Shown: positions 44,121 to 56,352 of the stretch, in pieces
How the letters are laid out: every line of letters begins with the position of its first letter
Position numbering within the stretch: the first letter of the stretch is position 1
Origin: Dipteronia dyeriana
Taxonomy: Eukaryota > Streptophyta > Magnoliopsida > Sapindales > Sapindaceae
NCBI GenBank assembly: GCA_032871835.1
Contig: CM065299.1
Location: 77,216,204 to 77,280,203, forward strand
Direction of reading: 5' to 3'
DNA: 64,000 nucleotides
Translations under genes and position numbers: made by a program
The notes under the pieces: generated by a model
What the model was told of the DNA's origin: nothing
Database searches by the model: none
Seen by the model: only the letters and a program-made list of their open reading frames with translations

Positions 44121-45379
44121 CCATACGTAATAGCTATATCGATGGACACCAAGTTGTATCGATCTGTGTAAAAGTGTCTTCAGTTAAGAAAGTGTAGCTT
44201 CGGGTTTTTAGTGGAATAACACCGGAGTTAATAATCAAAGAATATTAATTAAAAAGTTTAATTAATGATTCCGATGATTATTGGAGCTCAAAATACTGTG
44301 GGTCCATTAGGTCCCCTTACTAGCCCGATCGATTAAGGTAACAAGGGTCACAATTAATTAATTGGATTGTCCAATTAACTGTATTTATTCGGGAATTAAT
44401 TGAATAATGAGATTATTTAATTAATGAATGTTAATAGTTAAATTAATTAAAAAATTAGATTGTTTAATTATATTGATAATTATGAATTATTAATTAACTA
44501 TTAATTGGAGGGTGTTAGTTGATATATGGATTTAGGTGAAGATAAAATTTTAGGATTATTTTATTTTACTAAATCATGTATCTAAGTATTTGAATTTAAG
44601 TTTAAATTTATAATACTTATTATCACTTTTAATATATTAGATATATTTTAAAAAGGATAATTAAAAGATATATATTAATTAATAACACAAGAGATTGTAT
44701 TGGATGCAAATTGGTGTGTGCATATGAAACATTAGTCAAAAGATGAATTTACATAGGATGTAAATACTTGATCTACATAATATATATATAGATATATATA
44801 AAAATGCAAGTGGAGGTGTTAGGCATGTGATATATATATTTGTGAAATACAAGAAGTGTAGGGGTTTTTGTTTAAGTTATATATATATATATATGTGAAA
44901 CAAAAGGTGTAGGCGTACAACAAAGATTTAAAAGAAAAAAAATTGTGATTTTTTTTTGTATTTGATACAAGCTGTTGGCGATAAAAGAATTATTTTTGTG
45001 CAAGTGTGTACATTAGAAAAACACCAAAGATTGAGGAAAGAGTTTCTTCAAATTTTCTCTACATCCTCCATTCAAGTTTCTGAAATTGTGACGCGCCCAC
45101 ACGCAGTTACCAGATCCGAAAGATAGAAAGGAAGATCGAGTGGTTCAGACAGGAGCACATAGTATTTCAGACATGAGCACATAAAGTGAAGGAGCCTCAA
45201 AACGTCGGTATGTTCTTCTGATTTTTGTTGATTGCAATTTCCTGTATATACATATTGTATGTATTAGCTTCGAAAAATAACTACGATCCAAAGTTCATTG
45301 GTCCCAGATACAGATATGATCTGTATAAAAAATTTTAAAACCTAGTTCCGCTGTATAACCGGTGAACGGGGGTCCAACA
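44121..45379 (+). repeat. Inverted LTR copy B of the outer Copia family
   Basis: Repeats the same inverted segment (GATGGACACCAAGTTGTATC at 44141) but continues to the LTR terminus GAACGGGGGTCCAACA, so its outer end at 45379 is a genuine LTR end. With copy A it forms a head-to-tail partial duplication opposite in orientation to 41426-43367. Confidence 0.85.
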
Positions 45380-47110
45380 ACATCATCCTTACCAATAGCC
45401 TCTTCACCAATACCCCTATCACCAACAACCTCATCATCTTGCCGATCACTATTCTACACATCAACATCAACAAATAAGTAAAAAACTATTATAATACAAA
45501 AGTATTAATAATATAATTTTTGAAAACTTTATATCTAACCTTCATGTCCGTTCTAATTTTTGCAAATTCTTCTTATAGAAGGCAATGATACGTTTCTCGG
45601 ATTCAAGTATAGCAGCATATTGTTCTGGGATTATGGATGGCACCTGAATTATGCAATAATTAATAATACAATGCATACAAGAATAACATACTACAAGTGT
45701 CTGAAACCAAAGTGTAGATGCTACCATACCGTAGATTTTTCATTGGAGAATAGACGCTTCTTAGAAGGGGGGGGGGGGGGGGGGGGGGGAGGGGGGATAT
45801 TCTCTAGAAAATATGCTTCTATCTCTCCCCACAGAGCATCATATCTCCTTCAGATCAAGAGTGCCAATTCCATCACTGACATTGCTGGTCTGATAATCAT
45901 CAACTGCATCCTCATAACCAAGGTCTTGTTCCTCTTCACTTGTATGTAGATCAAGAGCCAATTTCTCCCTCTTCTTTTCTGTTAATGGATCACAAACATA
46001 TTTGAGGTTCAATGGTTTGAAGTAATCTGTTCCCTTTTCATAGGTTTCAACTTTCCAAGGGAATAAAGCCATCTACATATCAAGAACAACTCTTGTTAGA
46101 GAATTTCTACAAATAATTAACTAAAAATAAATTGAATTTGGATGCAATATCTAATATCTTTACAGTAAATTCCCATATACTGAATCGATGATAACCTGTA
46201 CCAATTCTCTTTCTCACGTTATTATCAAGACGCATTATCCTCTCCATGGCCCATACCTATACAATTTAAACTAACAAATATCAATCAATGTTTTTCAATC
46301 CAAAAAGTATTAAACGAGAAACACTAAAACAAAGTTCGGTAACATGCTCAAGTTTTCTAAAACTTACCTAAAGTACTAGAGGGAATCCAGATAAATTGTA
46401 GGTGTAATACTTTGATTTCTTTTCCTTCTTCTTTCATCTCCCTTTCTTTTTCTCTTTCCCTTTCTCTTTTTTCTTTGCTTCACCTCTCAGTTGGGATAGC
46501 CTTTTGTTCCGTACACCCATCAAAAAATGTAATGTAAAGTTGAAGATGTATGAACCCCATGGAAACTTTTTGAATTCTTCTTTGTTTTCAACTAATGAGA
46601 ACAACCACCCAGAGATGGCTGTGGCCTGTCCGTCATCAATAACAAAAAATTGGCTCACCATATATACTCAACATCTTGTTTGTATCTTCACTCTGTTCGG
46701 ACGTCATTTTGCTCATTGTGGCATACAATACCTCTGCAGTTGGCCTTTCCCCTTTAAAAATTCTGCTAAGTATCGAATCCTTTAGAACTTCGTTGTTGTA
46801 AGCAAAACCTTCAGGCAACTATCCAATTTTTGAGCCGTTGCATAAACAAAATTCTTCTTGGCCGAACCGAGCTTTCGACTTCCCAAACCTGAACCATATC
46901 TCATCTTCTCTCTGTCCTTTCGGCTGAATGATTTCTCTTTTTAAAATATTGTGTTTCAGCTGCCCGTACAGTGTCAATGGTTCTTTCAACTCCAAATATA
47001 TGTCGAAGGGCCCCCCCTTGAATTTTTCCTTCAAACCAATTTTGTTTAGCATCGACTTCAACTCTGTGATCATACACTTTTTTCTTCCACTATTAACTCT
47101 GACGAGAACC
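45380..47110 (-). pseudogene. DUF1985-type gene, probably transposon-borne, broken
   Basis: Minus-strand segments at 46819-47073, 46636-46818 and 46434-46661 join into one DUF1985-like domain: EIWFRFGKSKARFGQEEFCL, LPEGFAYNNEVLKDSIL, FVIDDGQATAISGWLFSLVE and EEFKKFPWGSYIFNFTL, then a Lys-rich tail. DUF1985 proteins are plant-specific, often carried by Mutator-like elements together with Ulp1-type protease domains; their function is unknown. An in-frame TAG separates the first two segments and a frameshift or lost intron (near 46660) the last two. Later minus-strand frames (45839-46072, 45542-45727) may be downstream exons. A G23 tract (45767-45789) lies among them. The left side is cut by the inverted LTR at 45379. 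Confidence 0.6.
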
Positions 47111-48350
47111 TAACTCTCATGGTCTGGGAACCGCCACAAGTCTGCATTCGCATTTTTAGGTATATAAAAAATGAAAAAAAAAAATAACATCAGTCCCAGG
47201 CTTATAGAAATATCTCTAAGGCTCAAGAACGATCATAGGCTTATAAAAACATTCATATACTCATAGGCCATGAATGCATCAGTCACACGCTTTTATGAAA
47301 ATAAGTTCTACGCTTAAAATTTAAAATTTAAAATATAACATCATTCTCAGACTCAACATCAATACTAGCCTAAAGAAAAACATTCATAGCCAAAACATCA
47401 GTCTTAGGCTCAAGATCAGTACTAGGCTTATTAAAAACTTTCATAGAAACATCAGTCCTACATGCATCAACCATCCCTCTCGACCTACAGTTATGAGAAA
47501 CGTTCATAGCCTAAATATATGTATTCACCATTACATGCAACATCAGTCGTTTGCTCTGCAAACATTTATCTTTCTTCCCTCCCATTATAAATTTCATCAA
47601 TCAATCAATCAATAATTTTTTTTTTTGCACTTTAAACAGACCACACAACCTTCAAATACACTTAAAAACACATTAAAAACACAAACAATAACAAACTTCA
47701 ATATTCATCTCGAAACACAAACAGTAACAAACTCGAATATCATCCTAAAATACAAAGAATAACAAACTCCAATAAAATAAAGAAATTTGAAGAAATTTAA
47801 AGAAATTAGTACCTTCAAATTGATTTGTTTTTTTTTTTCTAGGGTTTGGGTGGTTCATTAAATGGCGATGGCGACGGCGACAACGATGATGACAACGACG
47901 ACGAAAACTATGACGAGCTTGTGCTTCTCCTTTCTCTATCTATTTCTTGTTTTTTGTTGTTGTTAGGTTTGCGTATCGTCCAGGATTCGGTTGCTTGGTT
48001 CTATGCTGATGTCGACGGTGACGACGACGATGACGATGACGACGATGATGACGAATACCTTCTGCTTTATTCTTTTTCTAACTTTCAGCTTTGGTTGTTC
48101 TTGTTGCAGTCATAACATGGGACATTTGAATTAAAATGGTTATGGTATTGTTAATTGAAGTTTTGTTTGAAATAAGAGGGCAATTTGGTCATTTTATGGG
48201 AAATCAGAATGAGGAGGGTAATGTAGTCAACTTTATCAACATTTTTTTGTTCTAAAATTTAAGGAGGGTATTTAAGGGATTTCATCAACAGAGGGTCTTA
48301 ATGGAATACTATTAAATGAGGTTTCCCAAGTGACTATATATGCAATATTT
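47111..48350. mobile_element. Upstream part and probable Mutator-type end of the DUF1985 element
   Basis: Upstream of the DUF1985 gene (minus sense) lies non-coding AT-rich sequence, a (GAC/GAT)n stretch at 47865-48055, and a terminal region to about 48350. That region reads, from the right, like long inverted ends of Mutator-like elements ('ttgggaaacctcattt', 'accctctgttgatgaaatcc', 'taccctcct'). The matching left end was not found; it was probably lost at the LTR border. The 89-codon plus frame at 47846-48115 encodes an Asp run and is not a gene. Confidence 0.45.
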
Positions 48351-49224
48351 TCCCCAACGGGTTATTTCCTAGAAACTTAATGTTGGGAAAGGCTATTTCC
48401 TTTAATTTCTACTATAAAAAAATTATAATTAGTTTAGCCCCCTGCTATAATGTCCTGGCTTCTCCCCTGCCCACCCCTAGCCACAAGAATTGTTTTATAT
48501 TTTGATTTGATGTGTCGCTCTTCCAAATTAAGCATAATTTTCTAAACCTTATCAAGAAGTTCCCGCCATGAATGATTGACTATCCGAGCTCATGAAAATA
48601 CATGAATTATATTTGAAGACTCTGTAAATCTGGCTGCTGAGGAGAGTGAAGGTGCACATGAAGATAAGAAGATTGGTGTTTATGACTCATGATCGTAGAC
48701 GGACCAAATCGCTCTATTGAATTTGAGATGGATGTTGGAAAAATCAATTAAGATCAAACTGTGCAAAAGCACTATAATTAAGATAAGATCGCACCCCTCT
48801 AGTATAATGTGTTAGTGCAATTAGGTAAAAGACGCCCTGACCTTCAACATTTAATAACCTATTAATATTGTAAGGGTGCACTCCTAATGCAGTATTCTAG
48901 ATAATATATTCTCATTCCTTTTGGTAGCTTTTCAGGGTATTCGATATTCTTAAAATTCTTGCATAAAATGATTTTGAATGCTCTATTTATAATTTGAAAT
49001 CTAACCGTTACACATTAAAATCACCATTAACAACAACATTAATTTGAATAATGGTCCAATATTTTTTTTATAAAACTGACATAACGGTCACGTAATTGTA
49101 CACATAAAATCATTTTATTGACAACGGTTAAAACTTCTAAAATTAATAAAATGTAATTATTGTATTTTGAAATTTTAAATAAAATTTCCAACATGTTTAA
49201 TTTGTTACATTTTTTTTTTTAAAA
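48351..49224. other. AT-rich spacer, no gene seen
   Basis: No coding frame or recognisable element. It has a short C-rich segment at 48435-48480 and a small GCACCCC/GGGTGC inverted motif near 48790-48880. Confidence 0.45.
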
Positions 49225-49600
49225 CAATGAGTTTTAATTGGACCGAAAAGATGACTTCAATCCGGTTATAAACAAATAAAAGTGATAAATTCAAACAATG
49301 CTTATAGATTTTACAAATATCAATCCAAATAGTGGTTTCGATTTCAAAGAAAAACCGCCAAAATGTGAGTTTAATTAGTTTAATTCAATTTGGGTAAAAA
49401 AAAAGGGTTTTAATTATACTCAAAACATGACTTCAATCTAGATATAAACAAATAATAGTAATAAAACAAAAAAAGTTTACAAATTTTACAAACATGAACC
49501 CAAACAAATTAGCAAAACATGAATTTAATTTTCGCAGTTCAATTTGTTTTAAAAAGTGGGTTTTAATCTGAAGTGGAGTTATTATATTTAGTAAGCATTA
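49225..49600. repeat. Degenerate tandem repeat, ~160-175-bp period
   Basis: The start motif GTTTTAATT recurs at about 49230, 49405 and 49558. ATGACTTCAATC followed by TATAAACAAATAA is found in the first two units. The third unit is partial. Sequence after it (49780-49980) repeats a shorter 'gtgtttaattccaac' motif. Confidence 0.6.
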
Positions 49601-49986
49601 GTATTTTGATTGTTCTTAGCAAACAATCCACTTTTTGAACAAAACTGACCTTCATTCCATTCAATTGAAAACACTTTTATTTTAAAAAAGAAAAACTTAT
49701 TTTTTTTTTCATAAATAATAATAATTAGAGATCTGATAGAGGTCTTGCCTCTACCTCTAAAAAACAATTAAAGAAGAAGGAAACAAAATCAAACATGCTA
49801 ATTCCAACAATTTTTTTTTAAAGTTTTTTGGAATGTTTAATCCTAACAAAAAAACCTAGCGTGTTTAATTCCAATAAAAAAAATGTGTTTAATATATGTG
49901 AGAAATTCGGTGAGTTTTCAAATAAATAAAAAAAATTCTTTAGTGTGTTTAGTCCCAACAATAAATTTCATGGCATGTTTAATTAT

Positions 49987-50281
49987 GGGGTTAATAGCAT
50001 CAATGTTCCCTGAATTATACGCGAAATCGTATGTTGTCCCTTGAACTTTTTTTTTTCCTAGCATTAGACCCCCTCTGAACTTTTATTTATTGGTAACAAG
50101 TAACGGAAGAGATGCGGACGTCTAAAAAAAATTACACTTACACACCCTGATTATATTCATAATTACATTAAAACTGGAAAAATATAATAATAACACAAAT
50201 ACACCCTTTGACCATTTGACTAATGTAAAAATAAATATTAATAATTTTTTAAAATAAATAATAATAATAATATTAATAAAC

Positions 50282-50329
<48 letters not shown>

Positions 50330-50347
50330 CTTTCAAAATAATAATAT

Positions 50348-50381
<34 letters not shown>

Positions 50382-50388
50382 GATAAGA

Positions 50389-50441
<53 letters not shown>

Positions 50442-50647
50442 ATTATATAAAATGATATATTTTTATTTTTCATCTATTAACTTCTCTGCTCGTTACCATC
50501 ATAATGTGTGATGGTGGTTGGTGCTTTAGCCTCCGAACACTTGTTTAAAAGTGCGTATAATTCTGGGGCCATTGGTATCAGGAAAAAAGGTTTAGGGGGC
50601 AATATGTAATTTTGTATATAAGTCATGGACATTGATACCATTAACCC
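49987..50647. mobile_element. Small element with ~85-bp inverted ends
   Basis: The left end GGGGTTAATAGCATCAATGT and the right end read inward (GGGTTAATGGTATCAATGTC) match, with resemblance extending about 85 bp (GAATTATACGC / ACTTATATAC, CCCCCT blocks). This is Mutator-like in design, but I see no clear 9-bp duplication; the right flank is an (AAT)n tract. The interior is almost entirely (AAT)n and (GAT)n. Confidence 0.55.
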
Positions 50648-50925
50648 TAATAATAATAATAATAATAGTAAAAACAACAACAACAACAACAATAATAAAA
50701 TAAATATAATATTAATAAAATTTAAAAATAACAATATATAAGAAATGCTAAACTTTATGGATCACCATTTCTAAACAAATGTTCAGAGACTGAAACACCA
50801 ATCATTATCACACATTATGATGGTAATGAACCAAGATGTCAATAGATAAAAAGTAAAAAAAAAATCATTTTATATAATTTTATTATTATCATCATCATCA
50901 TATCGTCATCATCATTACTATTTTT
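50345..50925. repeat. Large imperfect palindrome
   Basis: Segment 50345-50560 reappears inverted at 50750-50925. Both arms hold a (GAT)n/(ATC)n tract, TTATATAAAATGAT, and TTACCATCATAATGTGTGAT followed by a TTGGTG block. The centre is near 50655. The arms overlap the right half of the element at 49987-50647. Confidence 0.75.
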
Positions 50926-52190
50926 TTTTATGTTAAAAATAAGAGAAAAAATCGTTTTCCCCCTTGACTTTTATCCTACTAGAAAAGCGATGATAGAGTT
51001 TATCTATACGGACCGATCTTCCCCTTGAAATTGAAACATTGTATAATTTTCCCCTTATGTTACATTTTCCATCCAAAAAACGATTTGACCGTTAATACTC
51101 ATGGTCAAATGACCGTTTTATCCTTCAATTTTCTCCATAAAATGACCATTTAACCCTTTAATATATTTATTAGATGAAAATTATATTAAAAAACAGAAAA
51201 CAAAACAATATATTAAAAAACACAATTGAAAAAAAATGGGGATATCCACCGGTGGAAATATCTCTTTTTATATATTTTTATTTTAATTTTCTTATTGTTA
51301 ATTATTAAAAATGTCACTTAAATAAAAATAAATTAAATAAAAAATCACTTGGATCTCTTCAAACAAAATTAAATTAAATTAAAATTAAAATTAAAAATCC
51401 ATCTCTTCTACCGTCATCATCACCACCTTCTCCTCATCATAAACAACAAAACATCATCAACACCAACAAAATCTTCAACAAGCATCAAAAGAAAACATTT
51501 TTTTTACAGAAATTGTATCCTTCATGACAGCTACTTGCGAGAGGGAGAAGCCAATCGATTTGCGCGTGGGACGAAGGAGCAGGTCGAACTACTCCATCAA
51601 CTCCATCCTCATCTTCATCCTCATCACCAACCTCATCTCTAACACCAACATTGACTAATCAATTTCTTCCCAATGAACACAAAACACAATTTAACTAAAC
51701 TTATTCCAAACCAAAACACAATCCACCACCATCACCATTACCACACCACCACCATTACCACTACCACACAACCACTCCAAACACCTTGAAACCTTAACCA
51801 AACACAACCCAAAATCCACATACAAACACAATCTAGAAAACCATCATTTTTTAAACCTAGATTTGGACCATCAGAACCACCAAACCCAAAACCCATAATC
51901 GGACCGCTACCACCACCGTGTTTTATGGTGTCGGGAGGTTTGATTTCGATTGGGGATGGTAACTAGTTGATTTCAATTTAGGTTTTTCGATTAGGGGTGG
52001 TGGCTAAATTTTGGAGGTGGAAGCTCTGTGTTTGGGTGATTTTTGTGGGTTGTTATGGTGTTTTTTTGTTGTTAGAGGCTGCAGCTAAGATTTTCCATGG
52101 AGTTTGCTGGAGATTCTGGTCTGGTGGAGCCAGAGGTTTCCATGGTTCGATTTTGGTTATGAACCGCCAGTTTCGATTCCGTGGAAAGGC

Positions 52191-52224
52191 CTAACCATAA
52201 CCATAACCATAACCATAACCATAA
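52191..52224. repeat. (CCATAA)n short tandem repeat
   Basis: Five to six copies of AACCAT at the left border of the hAT element. The unit differs from the plant telomere repeat (CCCTAAA). Confidence 0.9.
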
Positions 52225-55200
52225 CTGGAGTTGGACGGTTCGGTTACGTAACCGTCGGTTTGGCAGTTACGGTTCGGTTCTATTATGGGCCGGTTTCGGT
52301 TCCGATAGAATGTTTTTTTTTGGTTTTTTAACATTTAAAAAAAATATATACATATAAATGTGATTTTGTTTTAATGAAACTATACAACTAATATTCTAAT
52401 ACTAATAAAAATTGACAAACTTTAAAATTTAAAAATCAGCCAAACATTTTTATTTGTTATCAAATTTCATTTACAAGGTCTATATATAACCAATATTCAT
52501 ATAAAATATGAAATACAATTATCTAAATATATAATTGAACTATTGAAGTATTTAACAATGAATGTGTAAAATAAAAGAAATTTACATTGATTAATAAATA
52601 AAAATTTACAGTTGCATCTAATTTTTTTTTTAAAAATTAAAAATTGACCTTAAATGAATATACAATCTAACACAGTTCAAATAACAATAAATAAATAAAA
52701 TGTTGGCCTTGCTCTTAATGTTGACCACAATTTAGTTGCTTACGTATCCTCCATCAATGTAGAGGAATCAAAGGCGACGTAGTTCTTTAACTTTAATTAG
52801 ATGGTTGGTGTTGGAGGTTGGAAGATTTGAACAGAATCTATTTGTTGCCTTCCGTTCCCGTGGTATGGTCATATTCGAAGAAATCATTCACTATGTCTGG
52901 CTCCGAGTTCTTGTTGTCTAAATTTTGCCTTTGTCCAATCATCAACACATGCTTGAGCTTCAAGTGATTGTGGACACAGAACCAACCTTCTTGGATCTAA
53001 AATATTTCCACCTGTATTAAATTCTTGTTCCACAACACTGTAGAAACCAGTGTTCCAAGAATTTGTTTGGAAATAATAGCCAAAATTGGATATTCTTGTT
53101 CATAACCCTTCCACCAACCCTAGATACTAAATTTATTTCTAACAATACATGATTGACTTTTAAATATCTGTCAAGATAAGAATTTGAGTCAGATGAGGAT
53201 GAAGAAGGTGTTCGTAATTTTTTGGCTCTTTGGGAAAACAATCGATCCTCTAAGCCCTTTAATTTAAATTTTGAGGAAGTTGTAGTTCCATCAGATGTGG
53301 GTTGGGGTGTTGAAACTGACTTGTTCAAAGATGAACCATATATTCTAAGAAATTAATCATATAATTCATATAGCAAAGTTTTAACGGAATTACAACAACT
53401 AAGAACATCAATTTCTATTCCTAAACTATTGTAGTAATGAGTTAAATAATCCTGCAAACATTCTAATTTAAAGCGTGGATCAAAACATGATGCAAGCAAA
53501 TAAATATTTGGAATATCCCTATAATACTGTACCCATTTTTTTTTATTGTAGCAACACATTGATGCAATTGTAGATCAAGTTCACACTCATTGAATGCACT
53601 GACAATATTGACACTTTGAATAAGAAATAAATGAGTAATGAGATATTAAATACCGGATAAAGCATTAGTAGCATTATTAAAAACACGTAAAAATTCAAGA
53701 ATTTTTATACATACATCCCAATGCTTCAATTGAAGCGAAATTGAAGGAACGTTATAAGTAATAAAAGAAACTAATATTTCCTTATATTCAACACTTTCAT
53801 TAAGCAACATATAAGTAGAATTCCAACGAGTACTAATATCTCGAGAAAATTTAATAGAACACCTACTATTTTGAGAGATAAATTTCAACCATTGTTTATG
53901 AATTTTGTTATGCGTCCAAATATAGTTAATACTATCTCTAATTGGTCTAATATAAACAGAAAGAATTTGTAATCCAGCTTGAACGCACAAATCTAAACAT
54001 GGTATGCACATCTTTGATGAAATAATTTACCCTCAAAATAGGGATTGCACATTTCTTTTAACATTGGAATAGATGGAGTATTGATTGCAACATTATCAAA
54101 ACCAATTGAGAAAATTTTGTTTTGGATATGAAACTCTTCAAAAATAATTTTAAGGTGTCAAAAAATATTGTGAGCTGTATGTGACTCATCGAAAACACGA
54201 AATGCAATAATTTTTTTTTGCATGAACCAATCATTAACAATATAATGACATGTCACACCTATGTGATGATGGCTACCCAAATTGTTGGTCCATAAGTCGA
54301 CACATACGAAAGCACAACCTTGAAATTGAAAAAAATGGATTTCAGTTTGTGTTTTTCTTTTTTGTAAATGGAAAACAGTGCATGTGTGAGAGTGACTCTA
54401 GAAACACGTTGTATTGCAGGATTTAATGCAGTTTGACAATAATTAACAAAGCTAACTTTCTCACCAAAACTAAAAGGTAAGTGTTCTACTGCAACCATTC
54501 TTGCTAATTCTTCCTTATTTTTTTTCAGACGTATAATGAAATAATTGATTGGTAGAGGTTCCGTACCTGGAGATTTGAGATTGGTTACTAGCCTTCACCA
54601 ATTCAGATGGGTGATTTCTCTTAATATGGTTCCAGTACATGCCATATCCAAAAGACTTACTGGTCTTATATGTTTTGGGACAGTAGTTGCACATGATTTT
54701 GATTGTTCCATCAACTAACTCAATTTTCTTCATATGCATTTTGAAGAGATCAAACTTCAACGGCTTTTCTTCTTCACCTTCATCAAATTCATCTGAATGG
54801 GGTGGCATTGTAGAAGGAGTAGATATATTTTCATTTTTAATGGGGGTACTGGGATTTGGCTCAGAAAATAAAGAGGGGGATTAAGATTAGGAGGGGGATC
54901 AGATCCAAATTGAGCTTGAAAAAACTCGTGGTAAAGTAGGTCATTGTAATTGACGTCATCACTTTCATGTTCTAACAAATCTTGCAATAGACACTTTCCT
55001 TTGTCCAAATTTGTAGGACTTGAACCTTCTCCCCCACTTGCTAAAAAAAATTATAAATACTAATTGAAAAAAAAATTGATGATTGTAAGTAAAGAATAGA
55101 TTACTGTAAAAAATAAAAGAAATATATATTTATTAATTTATATGAGAAATGAGAATAAAATAAAATTGTTGAATGTAAAGAGAACTGAGATTTTGTGATT

Positions 55201-55732
55201 GAGAGAGATTGAGAGAAGATGAGAGTGGTGTGAAGAAGAATGAAGTGTGGGGGATATTTATAGAATTAGAGTGGAGGGACATTTTGGCAATTATATGAAA
55301 TAAATAAATAAAAGTAAAAAATAAAAAATTATCGTTGGAGGAAGTCAGGAAGATGACCGTTGAACGGTCATTTTCCTTCAATAGTCAATTTTTTTTTTCA
55401 AACAAGTTACCACGTGTCAGTCTATTGTTTGTTGGTGCATTAAAGTTTTTTTTTATTGGTTAACAGTCACTTGTACCATACAAGTGCCTACACCTAACGT
55501 CCAACGGTTACCTCTGCCATATGTCACAATATTATTGGTTTTTTTAATAAAATATATTGAAACTGTCGGTTAAACCTTCACTTTTGAGGTGGTTTTTAGG
55601 AAAGTATAACTGTAACCGAACCACCGGCTTCCAACCGGTTTCGTAATCGACGGTTTCGGTACCTGTTTTGGTTACGGTTTTGGATGGATGGTTTCGTTCA
55701 GTTTTGATTTAACCGAACCGTGGACACCTCTA
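52195..55732 (-). mobile_element. hAT transposon, formerly autonomous, degenerate
   Basis: The right end read inward is TAGAGGTGTCCACGGTTCGG. The left end region (CTGGAGTTGGACGGTTCGGT at 52225) is a degenerate partner, followed by many GGTTCGGTT/CGGTTACG subterminal motifs that recur inverted at 55600-55730. Between the ends lies a hAT transposase on the minus strand. No clean 8-bp duplication was identified. It is inserted into the Mutator-like element 50943-56036. Confidence 0.75.
52740..55008 (-). pseudogene. hAT transposase with BED zinc finger
   Basis: Minus-strand frames read as one protein. The N-terminus is at 54757-55008 (MDKGKCLLQDLLEHESDD...). A BED-type finger lies at 54515-54808 (MCNYCPKTY ... 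YWNHIKRNH, C-x2-C...H-x4-H). Catalytic-region pieces are at 54259-54498, 54058-54240 and 53646-54011 (DISTRWNSTYMLLNESVEY is the conserved hAT block). 53353-53559 carries LLASCFDPRFKLECLQDYL. The C-terminal dimerisation domain is at about 52740-53330 (YLDRYLKVNH, then the WW-type block, frame-shifted). hAT transposases of this ricesleeper/DAYSLEEPER class are about 650-700 residues; here at least five breaks prevent a product. Confidence 0.88.
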
Positions 55733-56039
55733 GGTGGAATAAGGATTTCCAAACAAGCCACCGTAAAACAGAGAGAGAAGACAATGATAAGAGATAGAGA
55801 GAGAGAGAAAAAAAAGAGAGGGAGAGAGGATTTTAATTTTTAATTTGTTTATTTATAGTCATTTACCATTTTACCCTCACAATTTTGACAGTCAATGCAA
55901 ATATGGACATAATTCCTAATAAAATGAGTTCTTTTTCCATTAATTCTATTTTGGTGGGGATTAAAGGCTAATATGGACAAACTCTGTCTTCACATTTCTA
56001 ATATGGTAAAGGCCAGAGGTCAAAATGATCTTTTCCATA

Positions 56040-56352
56040 TAAGTAATATGGATCCCCATCACCCATGTTTTGTGCATTTTGATGCCTACTAGTCCACTCG
56101 ATCCAACGGTCTGCTTTTTCTGCTTGGAAAGCCACTTGCTTTTCCTTGTGACAACCTCTCATCCTTTATTCATCCAAAGGCCTTCAAGTCTATAAATATG
56201 CCATGTCACAATTGTAAAACCCCCATAAATCAATACAAAAGCTATGTTTTCTCTCTCATTCATTTGTTATTTCTCTATTTATTAATCTGATACTAGCTCT
56301 CGTCTCTCTCATATTTCATCTTTTTATTTGTTTTTTCATTTATTTTATAACA
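56040..56352 (+). repeat. Probable Copia 5' LTR
   Basis: TATA box TATAAATA at 56191-56198. The LTR probably ends in TTTTATAACA at 56352, followed by CTTTATCAACACGG, which resembles the TTATCAGCACG primer-site sequence common after plant Copia LTRs. The LTR start is uncertain. Confidence 0.45.

Larger units (their letters stand above)
50943..56036. mobile_element. Mutator-like element with a nested hAT element
   Basis: Long inverted ends: GAGAAAAAATCGTTTTCCCC on the left against GGAAAAGATCATTTTGACCT from the right. Shared downstream blocks are TACTAGAAA../TATTAGAAAT and AGAGTTTATC/AGAGTTTGTC. Both subterminal regions also contain 'ttatccttc / ttaccctc' motifs. An hAT element (about 52195-55732) separates the halves. 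No 9-bp duplication could be confirmed. The interior outside the hAT element has CCA-rich and GA-rich low-complexity sequence and no supported gene. Confidence 0.6.

Noticed and set aside
47846..48115. 89-codon frame with an Asp run
   Set aside because: Produced by a (GAC/GAT)n tract in the terminal part of a transposon; no gene features.
52013..52020. GGTGGAAG as left target duplication of the large hAT element (right flank GGTGGAAT)
   Set aside because: Accepting it would place the element start in sequence with no hAT-like terminus. The CGGTTCGG-rich end begins about 200 bp further right.
52191..52224. Possible interstitial telomere repeat
   Set aside because: The unit is CCATAA, not the plant telomere CCCTAAA. 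It lies at the border of a hAT element and is an ordinary short tandem repeat.
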